A DNA stretch of 64,000 nucleotides from assembly GCA_052093225.1 (NCBI GenBank), contig JBQDDG010000011.1:7306-71305 (forward strand), written 5' to 3'. This document shows, one piece after another, positions 15,910 through 26,238 of the stretch. The DNA is from JB111 sp052093225. GTDB taxonomy: Bacteria; Actinomycetota; Actinomycetes; Actinomycetales; Actinomycetaceae. The notes beneath the pieces were generated by a model. It did no database searches. It was given only the letters and a program-made list of their open reading frames with translations, and was not told the DNA's origin. Within the stretch, counting starts at the first letter, position 1; the number at the start of each line of letters is the position of its first letter. The position numbers were made by a program, and so were the translations under genes.

Positions 15910-16296
15910 GTGAGCACCTACCCCGACGACCGGAAGTACAGCGCCGACCACGAGTGGATCCTGCTCGGGAGCGGCGCGGCCCGCATCGGCATCACCGCCT
16001 TCGCCGCCGAGTCCCTCGGCGAGGCCGTGTTCGTCGACCTGCCCGCCGTGGGCGACACGGTGACCGCCGGCGAGGCGTGCGGGGAGGTCGAGTCCACGAA
16101 GTCCGTCTCCGACCTCGTCGCCCCCGCCTCGGGCGAGGTCACCGCCGTCAACGACGCGGCCGACGCCGACCCCGCGCTCGTCACGGGCGACCCGCACGGG
16201 GCCGGCTGGCTCTACGAGATCGCGCCGGGGAAGGTCCCGGACGACCTCCTCGACGCCGCGGCCTACGCCGAGCTCGCCGCCGGGGCCGGCGCGTGA
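15910..16296 (+). CDS. gcvH: glycine cleavage system H protein
   Basis: A 128-residue lipoyl carrier protein that shuttles the aminomethyl group between GcvP and GcvT. The lipoylation lysine is Lys64 in GEVESTKSVSDL. The N-terminal YSADHEWI and the IGITAFAAESLGEAVFVDLP strands are typical. The start is the GTG at 15910, behind an AGGAGATC site. Its TGA overlaps the GTG of gcvP (GTGA), which indicates translational coupling. Confidence 0.95.
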   Translation: MSTYPDDRKYSADHEWILLGSGAARIGITAFAAESLGEAVFVDLPAVGDTVTAGEACGEVESTKSVSDLVAPASGEVTAVNDAADADPALVTGDPHGAGWLYEIAPGKVPDDLLDAAAYAELAAGAGA

Positions 16297-19169
16297 CGGC
16301 CTTCGTCGACCGGCACCTGGGGCCGGACGCCGCCGCACGGCGGACGATGCTCGACGCCGTCGGCGTCTCGTCGACGGCGGAGCTCATGGAGCGGGCACTC
16401 CCGGCGACGATCCGGGAGGACGCCGCGGCCCTCGCACGGGACCTGCCCCTGCCGCCCGCGGCGGCGGAGCACGAGGTCGCGGCCGAGCTGGCGGAGCTGG
16501 CAGCCGCCAACGTCGTGCGCCGCTCGATGATCGGGCAGGGCTACTACGGCACCCACACCCCGGCCGTCATCCGGCGCAACGTGCTCGAGAACCCCTCCTG
16601 GTACACGGCGTACACGCCCTACCAGCCGGAGATCTCCCAGGGCAGGCTCGAGGCGCTGCTCAACTTCCAGACCCTCGTCTCGGACCTCACCGGCCTCGCC
16701 GTGGCCGGCTCCTCCATGCTCGACGAGGCCACCGCCGTCGCCGAGGGCATGCTGCTCGCACGCCGGGCGGCCAAGAAGGCCGGGCCGCGGGTCGTCGTCG
16801 ACACCGACCTGTTCGCCCAGACCGCCGCCGTTCTCGCCACCCGCGCCGAGCCCGTCGGCATCGAGCTCGCCCCGGCCGACCTCGGCGGGGGAGAGCTGCC
16901 GGACCTCGAGGGGGTCGCGGGCGTGATCGTCCAGGTCCCCGGTGCCTCGGGCCGGGTCCCGGACGCCGACGTGCTGCGCCGCGTCGTCGACGCCGTCCAC
17001 GCCGCCGGCGGCCTCGCGATCGCGGCCACCGACCTGCTCGCCTGCACCCTCATGACACCGCCCGGCGAGCTCGGGTTCGACGTCGCCGTCGGCTCCTCCC
17101 AGCGGCTCGGCGTCCCCATGGGGTTCGGCGGCCCGCACGCCGGGTTCATGTCCGTCCGCGACGGCCTCGAGCGCCAGCTGCCCGGCCGGCTCGTGGGCGT
17201 CTCCGTCGACGCCGACGGCCGGCCCGCCTACCGGCTCGCGCTCCAGACCCGCGAGCAGCACATCCGCCGGCAGAAGGCGACGAGCAACATCTGCACCGCG
17301 CAGGTCCTCCTCGCCGTCATGGCGTCCTCGTTCGCCGTGTATCACGGCCCCGAGGGACTGACCGGCATCGCCACGGCCGTGGCCTCCCGTGCGACCGACC
17401 TCGCCGAGCGGCTGCGCGCCGGTGGGGCGGGTGTCCGCGAGGGCGGACGGTTCGACACCGTCGAGGTCCGCGTCCCCGGCCGCGCCGAGCAGGTCGCCGA
17501 GGCCGCGCGGGCCTCCCACGTGCTCGTGTGGGTCGAGGACACGGACACGCTGCGGATGTCCACCGACGAGACGACCACGCAGGAGGACCTCGCGGTCGTC
17601 GTGCGCGCCGTCGTCGGGGACGAGGCGGTAGGCGGCGCGACGACGGGCGGGGCGCCGGCGGAGGTCGGTCAGGGGCCCGGGCCTGATCTTCCGGCCTCGA
17701 TGCGGCGGGGGACGGAGTTCCTCACGCACCCGGTCTTCTCCACCTACCGTTCCGAGACGGCGATGATGCGCTACCTGAGGCGCCTGGCCGACAAGGACTA
17801 CGCGCTCGACCGCGGGATGATCCCGCTCGGCTCGTGCACGATGAAGCTCAACGCCGCCACCGAGATGGAGGCGATCAGCCGGTCCGGGTTCGCGGACGTC
17901 CACCCGTTCGCGCCGAAGGAGGACGTCGCCGGTTACCTGCGCCTCGTCGCCGACCTCGAGGACTGGCTCGCCGCGCTCACCGGGTACGAGGCCGTCTCGC
18001 TCCAGCCCAACGCCGGCTCGCAGGGCGAGCTCGCCGGGCTGCTGGCGATCCGCGGCTACCACCGCTCGCGCGGCGAGGAGCACCGCGACGTCTGCCTCGT
18101 CCCGGCCTCCGCGCACGGCACGAACGCGGCGTCCGCGGTGCTCGCGGGGATGCGGGTCGTCGTCGTGCCCACGGCGGCCGACGGCACCATCGACGTCGAC
18201 GCGCTCACCGAGCTCGCCACGACCCACGCCGAGACGCTCGCGGCGATCATGCTCACCTACCCCTCGACCCACGGCGTGTACGAGACGCACGTGTCGCGGG
18301 TCTGCGAGATCGTCCACAAGGCGGGCGGGCAGGTCTACCTCGACGGCGCGAACCTCAACGCGCTGCTCGGCCACGCGCGCCCGGGCCGGTTCGGCGGCGA
18401 CGTCAGCCACCTCAACCTGCACAAGACGTTCTGCATCCCGCACGGCGGCGGCGGCCCCGGCGTCGGCCCCGTCGCCGCGCGGGCGCACCTCGCGCCGTTC
18501 CTGCCCGGTCACCCTCTCGCCCAGGGGGACCTGGGCCCGGGCGGGGCGGTCTCGGCGGCGCCGTACGGCTCGCCGTCGATCCTCCCGATCACGTGGGCCT
18601 ACATCCGGCTCATGGGCGCCGACGGACTGCGGCGGGCCACCGAGGACGCGGTCCTCGCCGCCAACTACGTCGCGAAGCGGCTCGGGGAGACGTTTCCTGT
18701 CCTCTACCGGGGTGCCGGCGGCACGGTCGCGCACGAGTGCATCATCGACCTGCGCCCGCTCAAGGTACGCACCGGGATCACGGTCGACGACGTGGCCAAG
18801 CGGCTCGTCGACCACGGCTTCCACGCACCGACGATGAGCTTCCCGGTGGCGGGCACCTTCATGGTCGAGCCCACGGAGTCGGAGGACATCGGCGAGATCG
18901 ACCGCTTCATCGACGCGATGCAGGCCATCGCTGCGGAGGCCGAGGCCGTGGCGGACGGCACCTGGCCGGCCGACGACAACCCGCTGGTGGGCGCCCCCCA
19001 CCCGGCAGCCCGGATCGCGGGGGAGTGGACCCATCCCTACAGCCGCTCGGAGGCCGTCTTCCCGGCCGGCGAGGAGGGCAAGTACTGGCCACCCGTCGCG
19101 CGCATCGACCAGGCGTACGGCGACCGCAACCTCGTGTGCTCGTGCCCGCCGCCGGAGGCGTTCGCCTGA
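16293..19169 (+). CDS. gcvP: glycine dehydrogenase (decarboxylating), P-protein
   Basis: A 958-residue fused P-protein (P1+P2) that decarboxylates glycine with pyridoxal phosphate and loads the aminomethyl group onto GcvH. The PLP lysine is at about residue 711 in HLNLHKTFCIPHGGGGPGVG. Conserved GYYGTHTP, ENPSWYTAYTPYQPEISQGR and SQRLGVPMGFGGPHAGF segments are visible. It starts at a GTG overlapping the gcvH stop by four bases. No lpdA (L-protein) gene lies in this window. Confidence 0.96.
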   Translation: MTAFVDRHLGPDAAARRTMLDAVGVSSTAELMERALPATIREDAAALARDLPLPPAAAEHEVAAELAELAAANVVRRSMIGQGYYGTHTPAVIRRNVLENPSWYTAYTPYQPEISQGRLEALLNFQTLVSDLTGLAVAGSSMLDEATAVAEGMLLARRAAKKAGPRVVVDTDLFAQTAAVLATRAEPVGIELAPADLGGGELPDLEGVAGVIVQVPGASGRVPDADVLRRVVDAVHAAGGLAIAATDLLACTLMTPPGELGFDVAVGSSQRLGVPMGFGGPHAGFMSVRDGLERQLPGRLVGVSVDADGRPAYRLALQTREQHIRRQKATSNICTAQVLLAVMASSFAVYHGPEGLTGIATAVASRATDLAERLRAGGAGVREGGRFDTVEVRVPGRAEQVAEAARASHVLVWVEDTDTLRMSTDETTTQEDLAVVVRAVVGDEAVGGATTGGAPAEVGQGPGPDLPASMRRGTEFLTHPVFSTYRSETAMMRYLRRLADKDYALDRGMIPLGSCTMKLNAATEMEAISRSGFADVHPFAPKEDVAGYLRLVADLEDWLAALTGYEAVSLQPNAGSQGELAGLLAIRGYHRSRGEEHRDVCLVPASAHGTNAASAVLAGMRVVVVPTAADGTIDVDALTELATTHAETLAAIMLTYPSTHGVYETHVSRVCEIVHKAGGQVYLDGANLNALLGHARPGRFGGDVSHLNLHKTFCIPHGGGGPGVGPVAARAHLAPFLPGHPLAQGDLGPGGAVSAAPYGSPSILPITWAYIRLMGADGLRRATEDAVLAANYVAKRLGETFPVLYRGAGGTVAHECIIDLRPLKVRTGITVDDVAKRLVDHGFHAPTMSFPVAGTFMVEPTESEDIGEIDRFIDAMQAIAAEAEAVADGTWPADDNPLVGAPHPAARIAGEWTHPYSRSEAVFPAGEEGKYWPPVARIDQAYGDRNLVCSCPPPEAFA

Positions 19170-19475
19170 GAGCCACCGGCGGGGCGCGGCGCCGCGGCAC
19201 GGGGCCGGGGCGTGGTTCCGGTACCGGGACGGTCGCGTCACGGAGACGGTCGAGGTGCCAAGGAGACAGCGGCGGCGGCCCTGTCTCGGGCCGCTCTGCG
19301 GCGTCGCAGGGGGGCTGGGCTGGACACCGCGGTCGATCCGGCGTAGGTTGTCCGCTGGCTATAATTGTAGGGACGGCGCGCGCCGCCCCGGTCCGGATCT
19401 CGCCGGGCCCACGGGAAGAGAACGCGCGACGGGCGTGTTGAGAACTGAACGCCCGACCCCCTGCGAAAGGCCCCC
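19170..19475 (+). other. intergenic region carrying the sigA promoter and leader
   Basis: This 306-base stretch has no gene. After gcvP it contains a small GAGACAG/CTGTCTC hairpin (19263-19287) that could act as a weak terminator, then the sigA promoter at about 19360. The leader of about 100 bases carries CGGGCG (19430-19435) and CGCCCG (19450-19455) arms around TGTTGAGAACTGAA, and ends in a GAAAGG ribosome-binding site. Confidence 0.6.
19360..19365 (+). promoter_or_regulatory. sigA promoter, consensus -10 TATAAT
   Basis: TATAAT is a perfect vegetative -10 hexamer in a very GC-rich setting, and the only one noticed in an intergenic region here. The -35 region is poorly conserved. Transcription would start near 19372, about 100 bases before the ATG. 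Confidence 0.65.
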
Positions 19476-20963
<1,488 letters not shown>

Positions 20964-20978
20964 TCCCCACCCGACCCG

Positions 20979-21019
20979 CGAACCGGGCCCGGACCGCGAT
21001 GCGGTCCGGGCCCGGTTCG
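20979..21019. terminator. strong terminator after sigA
   Basis: A perfect 19-bp stem (20979-20997 with 21001-21019) closes a 3-base loop, the strongest hairpin in the window. It lies between the convergent sigA and DUF2510 genes. A 16-base segment of the right arm and flank (21008-21023) is repeated at 21045-21060. Confidence 0.9.
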
Positions 21020-21087
21020 TGCGTGCGGGACCGTCGGGGGTGACGGGCCCGGTTCGTGCGCACGGGCCGGGGAACGGGTGTGCGGGC

Positions 21088-21459
21088 CTAGAAGAGGGTC
21101 ATGACCGCCCAGATCACGAGGAGTGCGCCGAAGACGAGGGCGATTCCCCACATCGCCCGTACGAGCAGCCGGTCGGTCCGCCGCGAGGCCGGGTCCTGGT
21201 TCCAGCGCCCCCACGGCAGGCCCGCAAAGGTGGGATCCCCTGGTTCGCGCCCCTCGTGGGCCGCGGAGGCGCGCTCGGCAGCGCTGACGCGGGAGATGGG
21301 TTCGGCGCCCTCCGAGGGGCCGCCGGCCTCCGGATGGGTGGCGCCTGCAGGGGCGTGCGGGTCGCGCACGTCCGCCGTCCAGCGCTCGCCGTCCCAGCGC
21401 CGCTGAAGGCCGTCCTGCCACGGGTCCGTGTACCAGCCCGGTTCGCGCTGCTCCATCAT
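21088..21459 (-). CDS. DUF2510 membrane protein
   Basis: A 123-residue protein with an N-terminal DUF2510 motif (PGWYTDPWQDGLQRRWDGERW, the WYxDP...WDGxxW pattern). A variable charged linker follows, then one C-terminal transmembrane helix (AMWGIALVFGALLVIWAVMTLF). Such proteins are common in actinobacteria; their function is unknown. The start is one of two adjacent ATGs (21459 or 21456) behind GAGGAG. Confidence 0.85.
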   Translation of the reverse strand: MMEQREPGWYTDPWQDGLQRRWDGERWTADVRDPHAPAGATHPEAGGPSEGAEPISRVSAAERASAAHEGREPGDPTFAGLPWGRWNQDPASRRTDRLLVRAMWGIALVFGALLVIWAVMTLF

Positions 21460-21521
21460 CGGCTCCTCGTCTCGTCGGGTCGCTCACCACCACCCTGGCA
21501 CAGCGGCGCCGTGCAGCGCCG

Positions 21522-23065
21522 TCAGGGGTAGGGCCACCCGTTCGGCACGCAGCCCTGCATGCCGAGCGTCTGCTGCTGCATGACCGGTGCGACCCGGCCC
21601 GGGCCGGGGCAGCCGACGTGGCCGTGCCCGAGGAAGTGCCCGACCTCGTGGTTGACGACGTAGTCCCGGTAGGAGGTGAGCGAGCCCCCGGCACCGGTGA
21701 ACGGCGCGGCCCCGTAGGCCCAGCGGTAGGCGTTGATCACCACGGAGCTGCCCACGCGGCAGGACGTGTATCCCTGCGTGTTGAGCGGGTAGCACAGGCG
21801 GTCCACGGTGGCGGGCGTGGTCAGACGCAGCACGACGTCGGCAGGCCCGTCCGTGCGGGCGAACGACACGGCGCCGTGCCTGCCCCAGCCCCTCGAGGCG
21901 TTGAGCGTCGTCATCACGAGGTCGCCGAAGGTGGGCCGGTCCACCGAGATCCCACGCTCGGTCTCGATGCGGACGCGCACCGTGCGCGCCGCGCCCGGCG
22001 GGGCGGCGACGCTTCCCGGTACCGCGACGAACGTCCCCGAGCCCGCCCAGGGCGGGTCACCCACGAGGCCGCCGTTCGTCGGCGGGGCCGGAGGAGGTGG
22101 CGGTGGGGTCGGCGCGGCGGGAGGACGCCGGAGCCCGGCGGTGTCCGCGCCGTCGCCGTCCCAGTCGCCCGCGAACGCCGTGTCGTTCGTGCGGCCGAAG
22201 GACACCGACCGCTCGGCGTCGCCGGAGACCAGCGAGTTGCTCAGGTGCAGGTGGACGCCGCGGCGCACGGCGAGGGTGTCGGTGCCGTCGCCGTCCCAGT
22301 CGCCGACGAGGACGGTGTCTGCCGCGCGGCCGTAGTCGAGCTCGGTCTCGGCGTCGCCGGAGGTGAGGGTGTTGCTGAGGAAGTAGCGGTTGCCGCGGCG
22401 CACGGCGAGGGTGTCGGTGCCGTCGCCGTCCCAGTCGCCGACGAGGACGGTGTCTGCCGCGCGGCCGTAGTCGAGCTCGGTCTCGGCGTCGCCGGAGGTG
22501 AGGGTGTTGCTGAGGAAGTAGCGGTTGCCGCGGCGCACGGCGAGGGTGTCGGTGCCGTCGCCGTCCCAGTCGCCGACCAGGACCGTGTCACCCGCGCGCC
22601 CGTAGGCGATCTGCGTGTCCGCGGGACCGGAGGTCAGGGAGTTGCGCAGGTGGTAGACCTGGCCGCGGCGCACCGCGAGGGTGTCGCTCCCGTCCCCGTC
22701 CCAGTCGCCCACCAGCACGGCGTCGTCCGCGCGCCCGTAGACGAGGTGGTNNNNNNNNNNNNNNNNNNNNNNNNNNNNNNNNNNNNNNNNNNNNNNNNNN
22801 NNNNNNNNNNNNNNNNNNNNNNNNNNNNNNNNNNNNNNNNNNNNNNNNNNCCGTCCCAGTCGCCCACCAGCACGGCGTCGTCCGCGCGCCCGTAGACGAG
22901 GTGGTGGTCCGCCGTCCCGTCGAGCTGGTCGTCGAGGAAGAACTCCGCCCCCGAGCCACCGATCTCGCCCGACGCGGCGGCGGGCGGCGCGGACGTGAGC
23001 AGCGCGAGCGCGGCGGGGACGGCGAGGAGGGCCCGGAGGTGACGGCGGGGACGGGTCGTGGTCAC
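21522..23065 (-). CDS. secreted DUF3152 zinc-metallopeptidase-like protein with DxDGDG repeats, interrupted by an assembly gap
   Basis: A signal peptide (MTTTRPRRHLRALLAVPAAL...PPAAAS) is followed by about five 45-residue repeats with the core VLVGDWDGDGTDTLAVRRG. This VCBS/FG-GAP-like pattern suggests calcium-binding beta-propeller blades. A Pro-rich linker leads to a C-terminal DUF3152 domain holding HEVGHFLGHGH, a metzincin-type HExxHxxGxxH zinc motif. The 100 Ns at 22751-22850 shift the apparent frame. Removing the Ns plus one copy of the 55-bp flank rejoins the frame into 462 residues, with the zinc His at 421, 425 and 431. The GTG at 23065 has TACCCT 6 bases upstream. The true repeat number may be higher. 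It is probably an extracellular protease. Confidence 0.88.
22261..22530. repeat. two identical 135-bp tandem repeats
   Basis: 22261-22395 and 22396-22530 are identical base for base, and the next unit starts with a further matching stretch of about 46 bases. Each unit encodes one 45-residue DxDGDG repeat. Perfect identity, including silent positions, points to recent duplication or gene conversion. Confidence 0.97.
22751..22850. other. assembly gap (100 N) inside the DUF3152 gene
   Basis: The 55 bases before the gap (22696-22750) and the 55 after it (22851-22905) are identical. The gap size of exactly 100 is a placeholder. Collapsing Ns and one copy gives an in-frame gene. Confidence 0.95.
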
Positions 23066-23071
23066 GCGCCA

Positions 23072-23077
23072 AGGGTA
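23072..23077 (-). promoter_or_regulatory. -10 hexamer of a leaderless promoter for the DUF3152 gene
   Basis: TACCCT on the minus strand is 6 bases before the GTG at 23065. Confidence 0.55.
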
Positions 23078-23122
23078 GGGGGGCGGGGAGGCTCGTGGGA
23101 GCGCCTCGACGCGGGAACGACG

Positions 23123-23153
23123 ACGGCCGCCGCCCCGAGGGGGCGACGGCCGT
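23123..23153 (-). terminator. terminator after the DUF7455 gene
   Basis: A 14-bp stem with one mismatch (23123-23136 with 23140-23153) and a 3-base loop lies just downstream of the stop at 23172 and upstream of the DUF3152 gene. Confidence 0.75.
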
Positions 23154-23171
23154 GAAGGGTCGTGGTCCGGG

Positions 23172-23375
23172 TCAGGCGTCTGCCTGGAGGAGCCGGTCCG
23201 ACTCGTCGAGGATGTCGGTGGCGACCTCGTCGAGCTTCTCGGAGTGCTTGCGCGCGTGGTGCGCGCAGAAGAGGAGCTCGCCCGAACGAAGGGTCACACG
23301 GACGTAGGCCTGGGCGCCGCAGGCGTCGCAGCGGTCGGCGGCGGTGAGCTGGGGGGCGGTCGCTGTAGTGGTCAC
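23172..23375 (-). CDS. small zinc-ribbon-like DUF7455 protein
   Basis: A 67-residue protein with two cysteines in CDACGAQAYVRVTL and a CAHHARKH motif about 20 residues on, a CxxC...CxxH arrangement that could bind zinc. This matches the short DUF7455 family often found beside topoisomerase genes in actinobacteria. The function is unknown. It is divergent from parE. The GTG at 23375 is the likely start; no clear ribosome-binding site is visible. Confidence 0.8.
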   Translation of the reverse strand: MTTTATAPQLTAADRCDACGAQAYVRVTLRSGELLFCAHHARKHSEKLDEVATDILDESDRLLQADA

Positions 23376-23505
23376 GTCGCCATGTAACCATCCGGGACCG
23401 CCATCCGTCGCCAGGCGGAGAGGGGAGTTCGCCCCCGGCGTACGCGCGTGTCGCCCGGGTCACCGTCGGCGGCCACGCCTCCGACGACCGCCGCCCCGCC
23501 GGCCG

Positions 23506-23511
23506 TACGAT
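23506..23511 (+). promoter_or_regulatory. -10 hexamer of a leaderless promoter for parE
   Basis: TACGAT is followed by 6 bases and the GTG at 23518, identical in hexamer and spacing to the aroG promoter. Confidence 0.65.
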
Positions 23512-23517
23512 CCCTCG

Positions 23518-25635
23518 GTGAACCCGACATCAGCCGCCGAGTACTCCGCGCGCCACCTCTCGGTCCTCGAGGGGCTCGCTGCCGTCCGCAAGCGCCCCGG
23601 CATGTACATCGGATCCACCGACGGCCGCGGACTCATGCACTGCCTGTGGGAGATCGTCGACAACTCGGTCGACGAGGCCCTCGGGGGGCACGCCGGCCGC
23701 ATCGAGGTCCTCCTCCACCCGGACGGCTCGGTCGAGGTGCGGGACGACGGGCGCGGCATCCCGGTCGACGAGGTGCCCGGCGTGGGCCTGTCCGGCCTCG
23801 AGGTCGTCTACACGAAGCTGCACGCGGGCGGGAAGTTCGACTCGGGCTCCTACGCGGCGTCCGGTGGCCTGCACGGGGTCGGCGCCTCGGTCGTCAACGC
23901 CCTGTCGGCGCGCCTCGACGTCGAGGTCGACCGCGGCGGGAAGACCCACCGGATGACCTTCCGCCGCGGCGAGCCGGGCACGTTCGCCGACGCCGGCGGG
24001 GAGCCGTCCGTCGACGCGCCGTTCACCCCCTTCGAGAAGGGCTCCTCCCTCGAGGTCGCCGGCAAGGTCAAGCGGGGAGTGACCGGTACGCGCGTGCGCT
24101 ACTGGATGGACCCGCAGATCTTCCCGCCGTCGTCGGAGTTCAGCCTCGAGGAGCTCGTGGGCCGTGCGCGGCAGACGTCGTTCCTCGTCCCGGGGCTCAC
24201 GCTCGTCGTCGAGGACCGCCGGCCCGACGACCCGGCCGAGCACACGGTCGAGGAGTTCCGGCACGACGGCGGGACGGCGGACTTCGTCGACCACCTCAGC
24301 CCGGACACGGCCGTCACCGAGGTCTGGAAGTTCACCGGCGAGGGGACGTTCAGCGAGACGGTCCAGCAGCTCGACGGCAAGGGGCACCTGCGCCCCGTCG
24401 ACGTCGAGCGCACCTGCGAGGTGGACATCGCGCTGCGCTGGGGCAACGGCTTCGACACCACCCTGCGCAGCTTCGTCAACATCATCGCCACCCCGAAGGG
24501 CGGCACCCACGTGGCCGGGTTCGAGCAGTCGCTGCTCAAGACCCTGCGCAAGCAGGTCGAGTCCAACGCGCGCCGCCTCAAGGTCACGGCCAAGGACCCG
24601 CGCATCGAGAAGGACGACGTCCTCGCGGGCCTCACCGCGGTGGTCTCGGTCCGGCTGCCCGAGCCCCAGTTCGAGGGCCAGACCAAGGAGGTGCTCGGCA
24701 CCGCCCAGGTGCGGCAGGTCGTCGCCAAGGTGCTGGAGACCCACCTCACCGACCAGCTCACCTCGGGCAAGGCGGCGATGCGCAGCCAGGCCACGGCGCT
24801 GCTGGAGAAGGTCGTCGGCGAGATGCGCGCCCGGGTGGCGGCCCGCACGCAGAAGGACATCTCGCGGCGCAAGAACGCCCTGGAGAACTCCTCCCTGCCC
24901 ACGAAGCTCGTGGACTGCCGCTCCAAGGAGGTCGAGCGCTCCGAGCTGTTCATCGTGGAGGGCGACTCGGCCCTCGGCACCGCGCGGCGGGCGCGCAACT
25001 CCGAGTTCCAGGCGCTCCTGCCGATCCGGGGAAAGATCCTCAACGTCCAGAAGGCCTCGGCCGCGGACATCCTCAACAACATCGAGGTCGCGACGATCTT
25101 CCAGGTCATCGGCGCCGGATCGGGCCGGACCTTCGACCTGGACCTCGCCCGCTACGGGAAGATCGTCCTCATGACGGACGCCGACGTCGACGGCGCCCAC
25201 ATCCGCACCCTCCTGCTCACCCTGTTCTTCCGCCACTGCCGCCCGCTCGTCGAGGCGGGCCGGATCTTCGCGGCCGTGCCGCCGCTGCACCGGGTGGAGG
25301 TCGCCGGCTCCGGGGGAAAGAAGGGCGAGGTGCTCTACACGTACTCCGACGCCGAGCTCGGGCAGCTGATGAAGAAGCTCGACCGCGCGGGCAGGAAGCT
25401 CAAGGGGACCCCCCAGCGCTACAAGGGTCTCGGCGAGATGGACGCCGACCAGCTCGCGGAGACGACGATGGACCCGGCGCGCCGCACGCTGCGTCGGATC
25501 ACCACGGCGGACGAGGAGGCGCTGACCCGGGCCGAGTCCGTGTTCGAGCTCCTCATGGGCAGCGACGTGGCGCCGCGGAAGGACTTCATCGTCGCCGGCG
25601 CCGCCGACGTCGACCGGGAGAAGATCGACGCCTGA
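23518..25635 (+). CDS. parE: DNA topoisomerase IV subunit B (ParE)
   Basis: A 705-residue type IIA topoisomerase ATPase subunit. The GHKL ATPase domain has Glu45 in WEIVDNSVDEAL, DDGRGIPVDE near 76-85 and the ATP lid GGLHGVGASVVNALS. The Toprim domain has EGDSALGTARRARNSEFQA, PIRGKILNVQKA and LMTDADVDGAHI, and the protein ends with the RYKGLGEMDADQL motif. The nearby parC supports ParE over GyrB, as does proximity to the principal sigma gene, which parallels hrdB-parE in Streptomyces. With ParC it would decatenate daughter chromosomes. The GTG start is set by the leaderless hexamer. Confidence 0.92.
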   Translation: MNPTSAAEYSARHLSVLEGLAAVRKRPGMYIGSTDGRGLMHCLWEIVDNSVDEALGGHAGRIEVLLHPDGSVEVRDDGRGIPVDEVPGVGLSGLEVVYTKLHAGGKFDSGSYAASGGLHGVGASVVNALSARLDVEVDRGGKTHRMTFRRGEPGTFADAGGEPSVDAPFTPFEKGSSLEVAGKVKRGVTGTRVRYWMDPQIFPPSSEFSLEELVGRARQTSFLVPGLTLVVEDRRPDDPAEHTVEEFRHDGGTADFVDHLSPDTAVTEVWKFTGEGTFSETVQQLDGKGHLRPVDVERTCEVDIALRWGNGFDTTLRSFVNIIATPKGGTHVAGFEQSLLKTLRKQVESNARRLKVTAKDPRIEKDDVLAGLTAVVSVRLPEPQFEGQTKEVLGTAQVRQVVAKVLETHLTDQLTSGKAAMRSQATALLEKVVGEMRARVAARTQKDISRRKNALENSSLPTKLVDCRSKEVERSELFIVEGDSALGTARRARNSEFQALLPIRGKILNVQKASAADILNNIEVATIFQVIGAGSGRTFDLDLARYGKIVLMTDADVDGAHIRTLLLTLFFRHCRPLVEAGRIFAAVPPLHRVEVAGSGGKKGEVLYTYSDAELGQLMKKLDRAGRKLKGTPQRYKGLGEMDADQLAETTMDPARRTLRRITTADEEALTRAESVFELLMGSDVAPRKDFIVAGAADVDREKIDA

Positions 25636-25670
25636 GCGTGCCCGTGAACGAGCCCGTCCGGCACGCGACG

Positions 25671-25676
25671 TAGACT
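25671..25676 (+). promoter_or_regulatory. -10 hexamer of a leaderless promoter for the first GNAT gene
   Basis: TAGACT is followed by 7 bases and the ATG at 25684. Confidence 0.55.
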
Positions 25677-25683
25677 CCCCGCC

Positions 25684-26238
25684 ATGATCGTGTCCCCGGC
25701 AGGGCCCGCCGCGCACCGCGCGTGGCGAGGCTCCACCGCTGCCCGCCCGGCCCTCCCCGGGGGGCATCTCGGGCTGTCCTGGCGCGCCCTGGACGCCCGG
25801 GACGTGGACGACGTGGTCGCGCTGCTCGACCGGTCCGAGGCCGTGGACTCCTCGGCCACCCTCACCACCCGGGCCGAGGTCGAGGACATGCTCGACACGG
25901 AGGACCTCGGCGCACCGGAGACGCTCGGGGGCCACGACGACGACGGCATCCTGCGCGCCGTGGCCGCCCTCGACCTCCGCGAGGTCTCCGGCGTCGCCGA
26001 GGTGCATCTGCGGGCGACGATCGACCCGGGCACGCGCGGGCGTGGCATCGGCAAGGCGCTGCTCGCCTGGCAGGAGGGTCGCGCGCGCGAGCTCGTCGAG
26101 GACCGCCCCGACGGTACAGCCGTGATCGTCGTCGACGTCGACCGCCACCAGAGCGACCGCCGCCGCCTCTACGCCGCCGCCGGGTTCACACCCGTGGCCA
26201 CGGACGGCCCGGGCTCGAGGTTCGAGGTCCGCCTGTGA
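25684..26238 (+). CDS. GNAT-family N-acetyltransferase, single domain
   Basis: A 184-residue protein with one GNAT fold; the acetyl-CoA loop is RGRGIGKALLAWQE. The N-terminal segment (LSWRALDARDVDDVVALLDRSEAVDSS) resembles the start of the next gene product (LTWSPLDAPRAGELADLVSRIESADGT), so this looks like a relative of its neighbour's N-terminal half. The substrate is unknown. Its stop overlaps the next start (GTGA), which implies coupled translation. Confidence 0.85.
   Translation: MIVSPAGPAAHRAWRGSTAARPALPGGHLGLSWRALDARDVDDVVALLDRSEAVDSSATLTTRAEVEDMLDTEDLGAPETLGGHDDDGILRAVAALDLREVSGVAEVHLRATIDPGTRGRGIGKALLAWQEGRARELVEDRPDGTAVIVVDVDRHQSDRRRLYAAAGFTPVATDGPGSRFEVRL

Noticed and set aside
21522..23065. 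DUF3152 gene as a frameshifted pseudogene
   Set aside because: The frame change coincides exactly with the N gap and vanishes when the duplicated 55-bp flank is collapsed.
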